Shown here: one piece after another, positions 16,498 to 24,861 of the stretch
Layout of the letters: each line of letters starts with the position of its first letter
How positions within the stretch are numbered: the stretch's first letter is position 1
Source: Lysinibacter cavernae
GTDB taxonomy: Bacteria > Actinomycetota > Actinomycetes > Actinomycetales > Microbacteriaceae
DNA: 64,000 bases
Direction of reading: 5' to 3'
Assembly: GCF_011758565.1 (NCBI RefSeq)
Contig: NZ_JAAMOX010000001.1
Location: forward strand, 2,085,838 to 2,149,837
Notes under the pieces: generated by a model
What the model was told of the DNA's origin: nothing
Database searches by the model: none
What the model saw: the letters and a program-made list of their open reading frames with translations, nothing else
Translations under genes and position numbers: made by a program

Positions 16498-17265
16498 CTA
16501 ACTGAGTTCAAGAGCTCTCCCCACAGCAGCAACCGGATCGTCCAGAACATCCCTCTCCTCAGGGTGATCTCGAAAATAACAAATCACGGTTGCAATAAGG
16601 TGCGGGTCAGAGCCAAGGGTCGACGGCTCGACATCAAGGATGCCGCCACCTTTTTTCTCAAGAAACAGCCGGATGCTGCGCTTCTTGGGCCCAACACTGA
16701 CATCGCCTAGTTCATTCCATTCAATTGAGCTTTCGTTCCCGTTCAGCCACCAACGTACGCCGCTGTGGTTCAGCTCAACACCGGATAGATTCGAACGCCT
16801 GATCAACCGGCTTATGAGGCCAACGCTCCCAAGCACGGTAAGAATGGTCCCCCAACCGCCGCCAAACGGGCTCACCTCAGCCGCAGTCTCTGCGAGTAGA
16901 CGAGCGAGTATAGCCAAGACGCCCGCCAAGAGTGTGCACAAACTCATCAGAGAGAATAACACCGCTTCCCGCCGTCTCGGCACAAACCGTACTGGCCCGA
17001 CCGGCCCTAGCCGAACCTGGCTTCCTCGAGGAATCTTCGCAAAGCTATACAACCAAAAGATGAAGAACACAGTCGAGACGCTAAGCAACATAATGACAGG
17101 TCGGAAGAACGGATTATCGCCGAGAGCCGACGCCCAAAAGGCCCCGCTCACAACGATGCACCCAATAACGATAAAAGGGGCAACGCTCAGCTCAACGCCC
17201 CGTAACCCGTTAGAAGTACTTAGTCGACCGTCTCTCGCGCTCAGACGAATGGGGCGATTTTTCAT
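16498..17265 (-). CDS. Membrane protein with C-terminal PH-like domain, function unknown
   Basis: 255 residues. Four hydrophobic segments are visible: 'VAPFIVIGCIVVSGAFW', 'PVIMLLSVSTVFFIFWLYSF', 'AVLFSLMSLCTLLAGVLAILA' and 'WGTILTVLGSVGLI'. After them a soluble tail 'GVELNHSGVRWWLNGNESSIEWNELGDVSV' resembles a bacterial PH-type beta domain. I start at 17265 because GGAAGAAAG precedes that ATG at good spacing; 17283 and 17328 are alternatives. It is 68 bases downstream of EccC on the same strand and could be co-transcribed with the secretion genes, but nothing in the protein itself links it to T7SS. Confidence 0.65.
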   Translation of the reverse strand: MKNRPIRLSARDGRLSTSNGLRGVELSVAPFIVIGCIVVSGAFWASALGDNPFFRPVIMLLSVSTVFFIFWLYSFAKIPRGSQVRLGPVGPVRFVPRRREAVLFSLMSLCTLLAGVLAILARLLAETAAEVSPFGGGWGTILTVLGSVGLISRLIRRSNLSGVELNHSGVRWWLNGNESSIEWNELGDVSVGPKKRSIRLFLEKKGGGILDVEPSTLGSDPHLIATVICYFRDHPEERDVLDDPVAAVGRALELS

Positions 17266-17333
17266 GTGCACACTTTCTTCCATTCGGGGCCGGTAATGCT
17301 GTCCTGCATGCAAGTCGCCAAGCGGCAAACTCC

Positions 17334-20300
17334 CTACATCGTCGGCGGCACAAATCCCAGCTGTGCCCCAAAGACGCCGCGTTCCCTGCTCACAATCTGC
17401 GCCCGGCCCGGAACGGCAGGCGCCGCCTTGACCTTGCCGATGAGTGCCCCTTCTTCAGGGTTTCCAGAGAGCAGTATGCCTGTGGTCCCAAGGTCGTTCA
17501 GACCCTGGATGACCTGGTCGTACGCTGCCCGGCTCGCGCCGCCCGAACGTCGCGTGAGCACCACATGTAGCCCAACGTCGCTTGCCTGGGCGAGCAACGA
17601 GACGATGGGCTGCAGCGGGTTGCCCTGCGAAGTTGAGACGAGGTCGTAGTCGTCAACGAGGAGGAAGCCTTCTGCCCCTGTCCACCAGGACCGGTTGCGT
17701 AGCTGCTCCGGCGTCACATCTGGCCCCGGCATCCGGCTCTTGAAGAATGCGGCGAGGTCTGCGATTCCGCTGGTCGCGGCGTCGTGGGCGGTGAGGTACG
17801 AGCCAAGGTAGTTGTCTGGGATCTCGCCGAGCAGGGCTCGCCTGAAGTCCACAACAAATATCTTTGCCTCGTTGGGTTTGTAGAGGCGCATAATCTCGTG
17901 CACGTACGACCGCAGCATCGACGATTTGCCGGATCCCGAGTCCCCGTAGAGGTAGAGGTGCGGCTCTGCGCGGGGATCGATGCCGTACGGGGCAAGGTTT
18001 GCCTCGTCGATTCCGAGCCACAGCTTCCGCTGTTCCGGCGGCGCGATCTGCTGGATCTCGGTGAGCGAAATCTGTTCGGGAAGCAACCGAAGCTTTGGCC
18101 CTGCCGGCCCGGTCCAGGCCGCGTTGACCGTTGCGACAAGGTGCTCGATGCCGTCGGCAAGCGACGAGGCATCCCCGCTGCCATCGATGCGTGGAAGGGC
18201 CGCGAGCATGTGGTGCTTCGTTGGGGTGATCCCTCGCCCTGGCATGCCGGTTGGCACGTTGACGGCGGTTTTGCGGTCGAGCTCGGAGTCTGACGGGTCG
18301 CCGAGTCGCAGCTCCAGTCGAGTACCGATGAGGTCCTTGATGTTCGCGCGGAGCTCCATCCAGCGTGCGGCGGTAATAACCACGTGCACGCCGTATGTCA
18401 GACCTCGTGCCGTAATCGCGAGGATTTCGGGCTCGATTTCTTCGAAATCCGAACGAACCATGCCCCAGCCGTCCACGATGAGGAAGATGTCGCCGTAGCC
18501 GTCGTCGACCCGCCCCTGTGCCCGGCGCTGACGGTACGTCTCGATCGAATCGAGGCCGTTGGCCTTGAAATACACTTCCCGCTGGTCGAGGATGCCGGTA
18601 ACTTCTGCCAGCAGCCGGCGCACAACATCCGGCTCGTTTCGGCTCGCGATGCCGCTCACGTGGGCAAGATCCACCAACGGTGTAAAGGTTCCACCGCCAA
18701 AGTCGAGGACGTAGAACTGTACCTCGGCTGGGGTCCGTGTGAGCGACAACGAGACGAGCAGCGATCTCGCAAGCGTGCTCTTTCCGGTGAGCGGGCCACC
18801 AACAATTGCCATGTGGCCTGCCGCACCTCCAAGCGAAATTGTGAGGTTTTCACGTCGCTGCTCAAGCGGACGGTCAACAATACCGAGCGGCACAACCAGG
18901 TCGCCAGCATTGCGCCAGGTGTGGGAGATGAGGCCGAGTTGAGGATCGGCTGCAAGGTCAGGCATCAGCTGGTCGAGGCTGGCCGGGATGACGAGCGGCG
19001 GCAACCAGACCTGGTGGGCGGCAGGGCCACGCCCAGTCATCCGCTCAACGGCGATGTCGAAGGTGCTGCGTTCTTCCTTGACAGTTTCGGCCACAACATG
19101 TTCCTCGACGGCATCTTGCCGAGCGATCACCGGGGCCGCGGTAAACGGCTCGATAGTAATCTCACGCTGCTCGCCGGCAATCGACGAGATCGCTTTGCGT
19201 GCCGGCGGCGGCCCTGAGACGTAGGACGCCCGAAACTGCGTCATCGTGGTGGTGTCTTCCTTCAGGAAGCCAACGCCGGGAAGGGGCGGCAGATGGTACG
19301 CGTCGGGAACACCAAGCACGGTCCGCGATTCGGCGGCCGAGAACGTGCGAAGACCAATGCGGTACGACAGGTGCGAATCGAGGCCGCGAAGCTTGCCTTC
19401 TTCCAGGCGCTGCGACGACAGCAGGAGGTGCACCTGCAGCGAACGGCCAAGGCGCCCAATGTTCACGAAGGTCTCAACAAATTCGGGCTTCGCCGCAAGC
19501 AGTTCGGAGAATTCGTCGGCAACAATCAGCAGGGCGGGAAGCGGCGCAAGGTCGGTGCGGCCCCCAAGTCTGGCTTTCTCGTAGTCGGTGACATTCGCGA
19601 AGTTTCCGGCTGAACGCAGCAGCTCTTGGCGGCGCACCATCTCGCCTTGCAGCGCATCCTGCATGCGATCGACGAGGGTCAGTTCTTCGCCAAGGTTGGT
19701 GATCACTGCTGACACGTGGGGCATGCCGGCCATACCGGCAAAGGTCGCTCCGCCTTTAAAGTCAACAAGCACAAAGTTGAGTTGTTCAGGTGAATGAGTG
19801 AGCGCAAGGGCAAGCACCAACGTGCGGAGGACCTCGGATTTACCGGATCCTGTCGCCCCGATGATCAGGCCGTGTGGGCCCATCCCCTGCTGCGCTGACT
19901 CTTTGATGTCGAGAGCGATCGGTACGCCTTCGCTCGTCAGCCCGATCGGAACCCGAAGTCGATCACGCTGCAGACGCGGCCTCCACGCACGGTCAAGGTC
20001 AAAGTCGCGTACATCGCCAAGACCGAGCAGATCAACTAGCTCGTCCGAGGCGGCGACTCTATTCTCAACGGCTTGTGAGCCGTCATTGACCACGAGGGGG
20101 CTTAGCCGGCGCGCGGTGGCTTCAGCCTCGGCGACACTAATGACGTCGGCCTCTAGCGACTGCCCAACCGAATCGCTGTGCACAAGCTCAATCATTGGGT
20201 TGCCGGATGCCGAGCGTGCGCCGACCGCCAGCCGAAGGCGATTCGGCTCGTCAAGTTCGTCCCAGCTGGCAGGCAAATCAATCACGGTCACCCCAGACAC

Positions 20301-21296
20301 ACCTTCATCGGTGACGATGGGGTTGCCCCGAGGAATATGCCCGCCGTCAACCACCACGATGAGGTGCGGTGTATGGCTGCTTGACCCCCGAAAGAATCGT
20401 GGCCGCTCGGCGACCTCTTCTGGAAGAAGGTCTTGAATTTCTGCGAGCGCCGGGGCGATCATCCGCACCGCCCCGACCCCGTCAGATGCGCGTGGTGAGT
20501 TCGCGTGTGGGAGCCACTTTGCCCATTCCCACTGACGGATAGCCTCGGTGTCGGCGAGGATGGCGATCTGCAACTGGTCGGGGCTGTGCATCGTTGCAGC
20601 CTGCAAGATCAGTGCCCGGGCGATTCCGCGCACGTCGTCTTCACCGCCGGTGACCTCAACATGCGAATAGTCGGCAAGGCCAATCGAGCGGGGCAGGTTT
20701 GGCTGCTGATGGTGGGTCACCATGAATCGGTGTGCAGCCGACGCAGCGACTGGGTCGAGCTGCGCCAGCGGCGGCAGCTCGGGCGCTTCGAGGGCGAGAC
20801 ACAGCGGCTGGTTCGTGACGCCGACACGCACCTGCAAGAAGTCGGCATCCTCCGACGAGCGTTCCCAAACCCGTGTTTTTTCGTCGGCGAGGAAGATGAG
20901 CGACGACGGCGCAGGGTTTGCCCAAAGCGCGGCCCTTCGTTGTTGTTTTGCTGCGATGCGAACGGTTTTTCGAAGCTCCGAAAGGTAGGCAAGATATTCG
21001 CGTCGGTTGGCGAGGGTGGATGCCTGCTGCTGCGAGCGCTGCCGCCACCCGTTAACCGCGACGAACCCCAGCGACGAGAGCAGGAACATCCCACCCGTGA
21101 GAAAACCGGTTGGGCTCGCATTGTTCATGGTGACCATGACGATTGCGCCCACGCTGCCGAGCATCGGCATCATCGAGCTCAGCAGCGAGCTCACACCGTC
21201 GCTCGCCTCAATCTCTGGCGGGGCCTGGAGGGTAATTTTTCCCGATGGTGCTTTGGGCGGAGCCAAGCGTTGTGATCCGGAATTCAGGTCAGACAT
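17334..21296 (-). CDS. eccC: T7SS FtsK/SpoIIIE-type ATPase EccC
   Basis: A 1320-residue motor of the type VII secretion system. Two transmembrane helices lie at about residues 41-82, followed by three ATPase domains. Walker A motifs are GATGSGKS (480-487), GGPLTGKS (833-840) and GDSGSGKS (1118-1125). Walker B is complete in domain 1 (LLIVADE, 589-595) but altered in domain 2 (VDGW) and domain 3 (VDDYD), as in other EccC proteins where domain 1 is the active one and the C-terminal domain binds substrate. All three domains are in one chain, unlike the split EccCa/EccCb of ESX-1. Start at ATG 21296 has GAGGA upstream. Confidence 0.95.
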   Translation of the reverse strand: MSDLNSGSQRLAPPKAPSGKITLQAPPEIEASDGVSSLLSSMMPMLGSVGAIVMVTMNNASPTGFLTGGMFLLSSLGFVAVNGWRQRSQQQASTLANRREYLAYLSELRKTVRIAAKQQRRAALWANPAPSSLIFLADEKTRVWERSSEDADFLQVRVGVTNQPLCLALEAPELPPLAQLDPVAASAAHRFMVTHHQQPNLPRSIGLADYSHVEVTGGEDDVRGIARALILQAATMHSPDQLQIAILADTEAIRQWEWAKWLPHANSPRASDGVGAVRMIAPALAEIQDLLPEEVAERPRFFRGSSSHTPHLIVVVDGGHIPRGNPIVTDEGVSGVTVIDLPASWDELDEPNRLRLAVGARSASGNPMIELVHSDSVGQSLEADVISVAEAEATARRLSPLVVNDGSQAVENRVAASDELVDLLGLGDVRDFDLDRAWRPRLQRDRLRVPIGLTSEGVPIALDIKESAQQGMGPHGLIIGATGSGKSEVLRTLVLALALTHSPEQLNFVLVDFKGGATFAGMAGMPHVSAVITNLGEELTLVDRMQDALQGEMVRRQELLRSAGNFANVTDYEKARLGGRTDLAPLPALLIVADEFSELLAAKPEFVETFVNIGRLGRSLQVHLLLSSQRLEEGKLRGLDSHLSYRIGLRTFSAAESRTVLGVPDAYHLPPLPGVGFLKEDTTTMTQFRASYVSGPPPARKAISSIAGEQREITIEPFTAAPVIARQDAVEEHVVAETVKEERSTFDIAVERMTGRGPAAHQVWLPPLVIPASLDQLMPDLAADPQLGLISHTWRNAGDLVVPLGIVDRPLEQRRENLTISLGGAAGHMAIVGGPLTGKSTLARSLLVSLSLTRTPAEVQFYVLDFGGGTFTPLVDLAHVSGIASRNEPDVVRRLLAEVTGILDQREVYFKANGLDSIETYRQRRAQGRVDDGYGDIFLIVDGWGMVRSDFEEIEPEILAITARGLTYGVHVVITAARWMELRANIKDLIGTRLELRLGDPSDSELDRKTAVNVPTGMPGRGITPTKHHMLAALPRIDGSGDASSLADGIEHLVATVNAAWTGPAGPKLRLLPEQISLTEIQQIAPPEQRKLWLGIDEANLAPYGIDPRAEPHLYLYGDSGSGKSSMLRSYVHEIMRLYKPNEAKIFVVDFRRALLGEIPDNYLGSYLTAHDAATSGIADLAAFFKSRMPGPDVTPEQLRNRSWWTGAEGFLLVDDYDLVSTSQGNPLQPIVSLLAQASDVGLHVVLTRRSGGASRAAYDQVIQGLNDLGTTGILLSGNPEEGALIGKVKAAPAVPGRAQIVSRERGVFGAQLGFVPPTM

Positions 21297-21364
21297 GGGG
21301 TTTTTCCTCGGGGGCAGGAGTGATTTCTGGGCAGAAGTTGTGCAGGGCAAGCGCTCGGCGGTGC

Positions 21365-22891
21365 CTACTCCCAGATGGGATGTACGTTGAATGCTCGGTC
21401 GCCAAGCCGAACGGTCGCTCCTGGAGGAACCTCGAACAGTTCTCCCGGAACGACGGAAACGAGGCTTCCGTCGGCGTACGTAATGTCAGTACCGTTTGTG
21501 GAGTTGTTGTCCATGATGCGCAGCACCTCACCGTTCGCCTCAAACTCAATGTGGGCCTTTGACAGGGTGGAGTCGGGGTCTTCAACCGAGAAAACCTGGT
21601 CCGTCTCGTAGCGCTGGCGCGGGTTTCGACCGATGAGACCAGTGCCGGGGCTCACGAGATACAGTTGCTGACCGGTGTCAAAAGTCAACAGGAGCGACGT
21701 GACCCGAGCATCCAAAACCACGAGTTCTTGCTCAAGCACAGGCTCACCTTCTGGGGCAGGTTCGGCTCGAGCACTGAATAGGTCGGGTACGACAAACGGT
21801 TCGGGTTCAGCACTCACTGGGAGGAGGGGCTGACCAGGCACAGGGGGCACCATCCTGTTGGTGTTGCTGTGTTCGAGCGCGGAGCCTTCTGTTTCTGAAT
21901 AGGGCGCGCTGCCTCTCTGAGTACCAAACGTCTCATACTCCGCCTCGTGCCCAGGGCGAGAGGCACGAGCAGACTGGCCGCGAGAGCTCTCAAAATGGAC
22001 TCCTGGCATGAGCGAACCAAAAGATTCCCCAACCCCGGCGCTCTCCTCAAGGGCCTCGCTGTTCTGCCGCCGGGCGTTGCTCCCTGCCGCACCGGGCGCA
22101 GACGCCGTGTTTGTGCGGGTACTGCTCACAGTTGGCGCGGCGAAGCTGCCAAGTCCGGCCTGCAACTGCTGGCTCGGCTCCATATAGTGATAGACCGGAT
22201 CTGATATTACGGTACGGCCAGCAACGATTTTTCTGCGGGGAGGAAGAAACACTGACTGGGTACGTGCAGCTTTGTCTTGCCAACCGCGTCGACGACCCGA
22301 AGCATCCCACGCAGACGAAGCCACGATAACCCAGCTGCCAATACCCGCGATGAGACCCCCCGCAAGAGTCACCGCCGCGCGCCCTGCTGCACGGGCTGCC
22401 CCCATCGCTAATGGATGCTCTGCTCGCGTCACCCGGATTCGCAGGAGCACATTCCCGATGGTCGCCCCTCTCGTTGCCTGCCAAACCCAGAGCCCAACCG
22501 CAAGTTCTCCTGCCGCAAGGACGGTATAGACAACATTTGCTTCGCCGAAGAAGGCTGCACTTCCGAACCATACCAACGCAGCGAGAAGCAGCACACTCAG
22601 CACGTCAACAGTAAACGCCGCGAGCCTGGCACCTGTTGTAGCGGGACGCAGCGAGCCAAAGGCGTCGGTCAGCCCCCCGGATGTGCGGGGAGCCGAAAGC
22701 GGTGCCGCCGACACAAACTGGGCGGGAGCCGCCGCCGTCTGAGCATACGAGACCGTTCCCTGCCGATGCTGCGTCGCACCGCACATGATGCAAAACGCCA
22801 TGGTTGATGCCAGCTGCTGGCCGCAGCTCGCACGCGAGTGCGACTCTGCTACCGGCCCGGCCGCAACGTAGCTCTGCTGCATATTAGTCAT
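21365..22891 (-). CDS. RDD membrane domain-FHA domain protein of the T7SS locus
   Basis: 508 residues. An N-terminal cysteine cluster with one CxxC (FCIMCG) looks like a degenerate zinc ribbon. It is followed by an RDD-type membrane domain ('GARLAAFTVDVLSVLLLAALVW', 'TRGATIGNVLLRIRVTR'), a long disordered Ser/Ala/Pro/Glu region, and a C-terminal FHA domain ('SPGTGLIGRNPRQR', 'STLSKAHIEFEANGEVLRIMDNNSTNGT'). The key FHA residues Gly-Arg, Ser..His and Asn-Ser-Thr-Asn are intact, so it should bind phosphothreonine. The start overlaps eccD (ATGA, 22888-22891). Probably a kinase-linked regulator or scaffold of secretion; no Ser/Thr kinase is in the window. Confidence 0.85.
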   Translation of the reverse strand: MTNMQQSYVAAGPVAESHSRASCGQQLASTMAFCIMCGATQHRQGTVSYAQTAAAPAQFVSAAPLSAPRTSGGLTDAFGSLRPATTGARLAAFTVDVLSVLLLAALVWFGSAAFFGEANVVYTVLAAGELAVGLWVWQATRGATIGNVLLRIRVTRAEHPLAMGAARAAGRAAVTLAGGLIAGIGSWVIVASSAWDASGRRRGWQDKAARTQSVFLPPRRKIVAGRTVISDPVYHYMEPSQQLQAGLGSFAAPTVSSTRTNTASAPGAAGSNARRQNSEALEESAGVGESFGSLMPGVHFESSRGQSARASRPGHEAEYETFGTQRGSAPYSETEGSALEHSNTNRMVPPVPGQPLLPVSAEPEPFVVPDLFSARAEPAPEGEPVLEQELVVLDARVTSLLLTFDTGQQLYLVSPGTGLIGRNPRQRYETDQVFSVEDPDSTLSKAHIEFEANGEVLRIMDNNSTNGTDITYADGSLVSVVPGELFEVPPGATVRLGDRAFNVHPIWE

Positions 22892-24276
22892 GAAGAAACC
22901 ATCCCTCTCACGATCTCTACCAGGCTGGCGGCAGCGCACGCCGCGGGGAGGGCGAGCGCCGTTGCCAACGATTCGACGGCATCCGCAAATCGAGATAAAC
23001 CGAGGGAACGTACCCCTTTTGACACAGGGACCACCGCAGCCACCATTCCTAATCCGATGCCGAGGGTGAGAAAGGTTGCCATCATTTTTCCGCTGTCTGA
23101 CAGGCTCAAGAATCCGAGCGCCGCGAGCTGTGCCAGGAGCGCCGCAGCCGCTGCCCGCGGCACCCAACGCTGCAGGGGCGCGCTCGCTCGTCGAGGCGTG
23201 AGCGCGAAGGATGCAATGATGCAAACGACCAGCACGATGGAGCCGATCCGTTCGATTGGGGCATCCACAACCGAGGTCAGCACTACAGGAATGAGCGCAA
23301 CGGGAAGCACGCTGAAGAGCACGGTTCCTGTGGCCAACTGCGACCGCGCATTGTTGAGCATCTGGGCAACATCGCCCTCGGTTACAGAGCTGGAGGCGGC
23401 AGGCGTAGCCCCGCGCACCGTCCACTTTGCCCCCATGAACTGGTCGTACTCAACCAGCTGACCGTCGTCAACGTCGAGGCACAGGCTTGGCAGTATCCGC
23501 AGGGCAAGGGGCGCAAACCCGGCAACCAGGGCGGCGGCAAACGTCTGGGGGATGCCAAGCTGCAGGGTAATGCCCCACAGCCCAGCCATGATTGCCAACG
23601 TGGTCAGCACGAGGCCGGTTGAGCTTGCCCTTAGGGGTTGCGCTCTCAGCAGGTGGACGGCTGCCGCCGCCACGGTTGCGCCGAGTAACCCGCAAAACAT
23701 GGCGAGGTGCAGGGATTCGGTGAAGCTGGGTGGGATGGCCACAAAACCGGCGCAGAACGCAAGCAGCGGCGGCACCGTCAGCGCACTCACGCTGACGGTT
23801 CCGACCGGTGACCGCGTGCTCGAGATCGCGGCAATACACGCCGCGATTCCAAACGCTGCGGCCACAAAGCTCAAGACGGTTGCAGGGATAATTGAGCCGT
23901 GGTCGTTGGCCGTGTTCAACCATGCCGTGGTGACGGTCAGTCCCGCCAGTACGGCCACAAACAACCAAACAGCGCGCCCATGTGTCGCGCGACTTCCCAC
24001 CAAAGGATGCGCGGCACGGCGTAGCGTTTCCGCCCCGTTACCTGTCACGATCGTCAGAAGCGTGCCGTCAGCAACGCCGCCAGACGAACCATTCTCTGGG
24101 GCAAGAGACAGGTCTGCTTGGCTCCCGTTGGGGAGCAGCACGATGGCTCCGGCAGGGACAATTCCCAAGAAATTGAGGGTGTCGCCAAGGGGAACATTCG
24201 AGGGAATGGAGATGTCACTGCGAACTTTGCCGTGCGCAACAACAACGCGGCAGCGTTCAAGCGCGCTTGCGCCCAT
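22888..24276 (-). CDS. eccD: T7SS membrane channel protein EccD (copy 1)
   Basis: 462 residues. The N-terminal ~95 residues form a ubiquitin-like YukD domain ('CRVVVAHGKVRSDISIPSNVPLGDTL', 'VADGTLLTIVTG'), followed by about eleven hydrophobic helices from 'AVWLFVAVLAGLTVTTAWL' to 'ALPAACAAASLVEIV'. That is the EccD layout, the main membrane-pore component of mycobacterial-type T7SS. The order eccD - FHA protein - eccC is tightly packed with start/stop overlaps. A second EccD is encoded at 35435 on the other strand. Confidence 0.88.
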   Translation of the reverse strand: MGASALERCRVVVAHGKVRSDISIPSNVPLGDTLNFLGIVPAGAIVLLPNGSQADLSLAPENGSSGGVADGTLLTIVTGNGAETLRRAAHPLVGSRATHGRAVWLFVAVLAGLTVTTAWLNTANDHGSIIPATVLSFVAAAFGIAACIAAISSTRSPVGTVSVSALTVPPLLAFCAGFVAIPPSFTESLHLAMFCGLLGATVAAAAVHLLRAQPLRASSTGLVLTTLAIMAGLWGITLQLGIPQTFAAALVAGFAPLALRILPSLCLDVDDGQLVEYDQFMGAKWTVRGATPAASSSVTEGDVAQMLNNARSQLATGTVLFSVLPVALIPVVLTSVVDAPIERIGSIVLVVCIIASFALTPRRASAPLQRWVPRAAAAALLAQLAALGFLSLSDSGKMMATFLTLGIGLGMVAAVVPVSKGVRSLGLSRFADAVESLATALALPAACAAASLVEIVRGMVSS

Positions 24277-24366
24277 GGGGCAACCTCATTCCTTCACGAT
24301 TTACCCCCTCGTTTACAGTACCGACTCTTTGCGCTTTATGCTCGCTGTTACCGACTCGTTGGGAAG

Positions 24367-24861
24367 TTATTGGTCGATGTATGGCTCGCCGATACCGCAG
24401 TCGGTGCCCACCGATATAACCAGGATGGGCGTCTTATCTTTGGCATAGGATTCGTTAACGCTAACCGACCTCTCTCCTGCACCGAACAACGTGACGCCCG
24501 CGGTCGTCTCACTTGGGTCATCAACTCTGACTTTGCGTTCGACCGCCCAATCATCACGAGCCTCGTACCGCTCGACAATGGAGTCGAGCCAAGCCACACG
24601 ATCAAACTCGTCATCCTTCATAAAGAAATAGCGGATTCCTTCAAATGCGGTGGTTCCGTTCCCACAGGGATCGAGGACGTCGTGATCCTCTTCCTTCAGA
24701 ATCGCACTCTTGGGTATCTCAGCTTCAAACTCACCCCTTAGGGCGAGTGCCCACGCCTGCTCTTCTTCGAAGGTTCTCTGACCACTAATCGAGTTCACTA
24801 GTTCACATCCTGTCGTGAGAAACGTTAATACTATGATCGCCGTTACCTTGAGTGCTCTCAT
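24367..24861 (-). CDS. Putative lipoprotein, candidate immunity partner of the adjacent hydrolase
   Basis: 164 residues with a lipoprotein signal peptide: 'VTAIIVLTFLTTGC', lipobox cysteine at about residue 19. The mature part is acidic and unfamiliar ('RTFEEEQAWALALRGEFEAEIPKSAIL', 'GTTAFEGIRYFFMKDDEFDRV'). Its ATG overlaps the stop of the WXG-hydrolase gene by ATGA (24858-24861), so it is produced with it. For a secreted, membrane-attacking lipase, a surface-attached lipoprotein is the expected form of immunity, as reported for the staphylococcal TslA lipase and its Til lipoproteins. That role is inferred from arrangement, not from recognised homology. Confidence 0.65.
   Translation of the reverse strand: MRALKVTAIIVLTFLTTGCELVNSISGQRTFEEEQAWALALRGEFEAEIPKSAILKEEDHDVLDPCGNGTTAFEGIRYFFMKDDEFDRVAWLDSIVERYEARDDWAVERKVRVDDPSETTAGVTLFGAGERSVSVNESYAKDKTPILVISVGTDCGIGEPYIDQ

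Noticed and set aside
20505-21275. Long plus-strand open frame opposite eccC
   Set aside because: It is the antisense shadow of a strongly conserved ATPase gene, has no recognisable protein pattern and no ribosome-binding site.
22892-23425. N-terminal extension of the RDD-FHA frame
   Set aside because: It lies entirely inside eccD in another frame and has Cys/Arg-rich out-of-frame composition; the ATGA overlap at 22888-22891 marks the real start.
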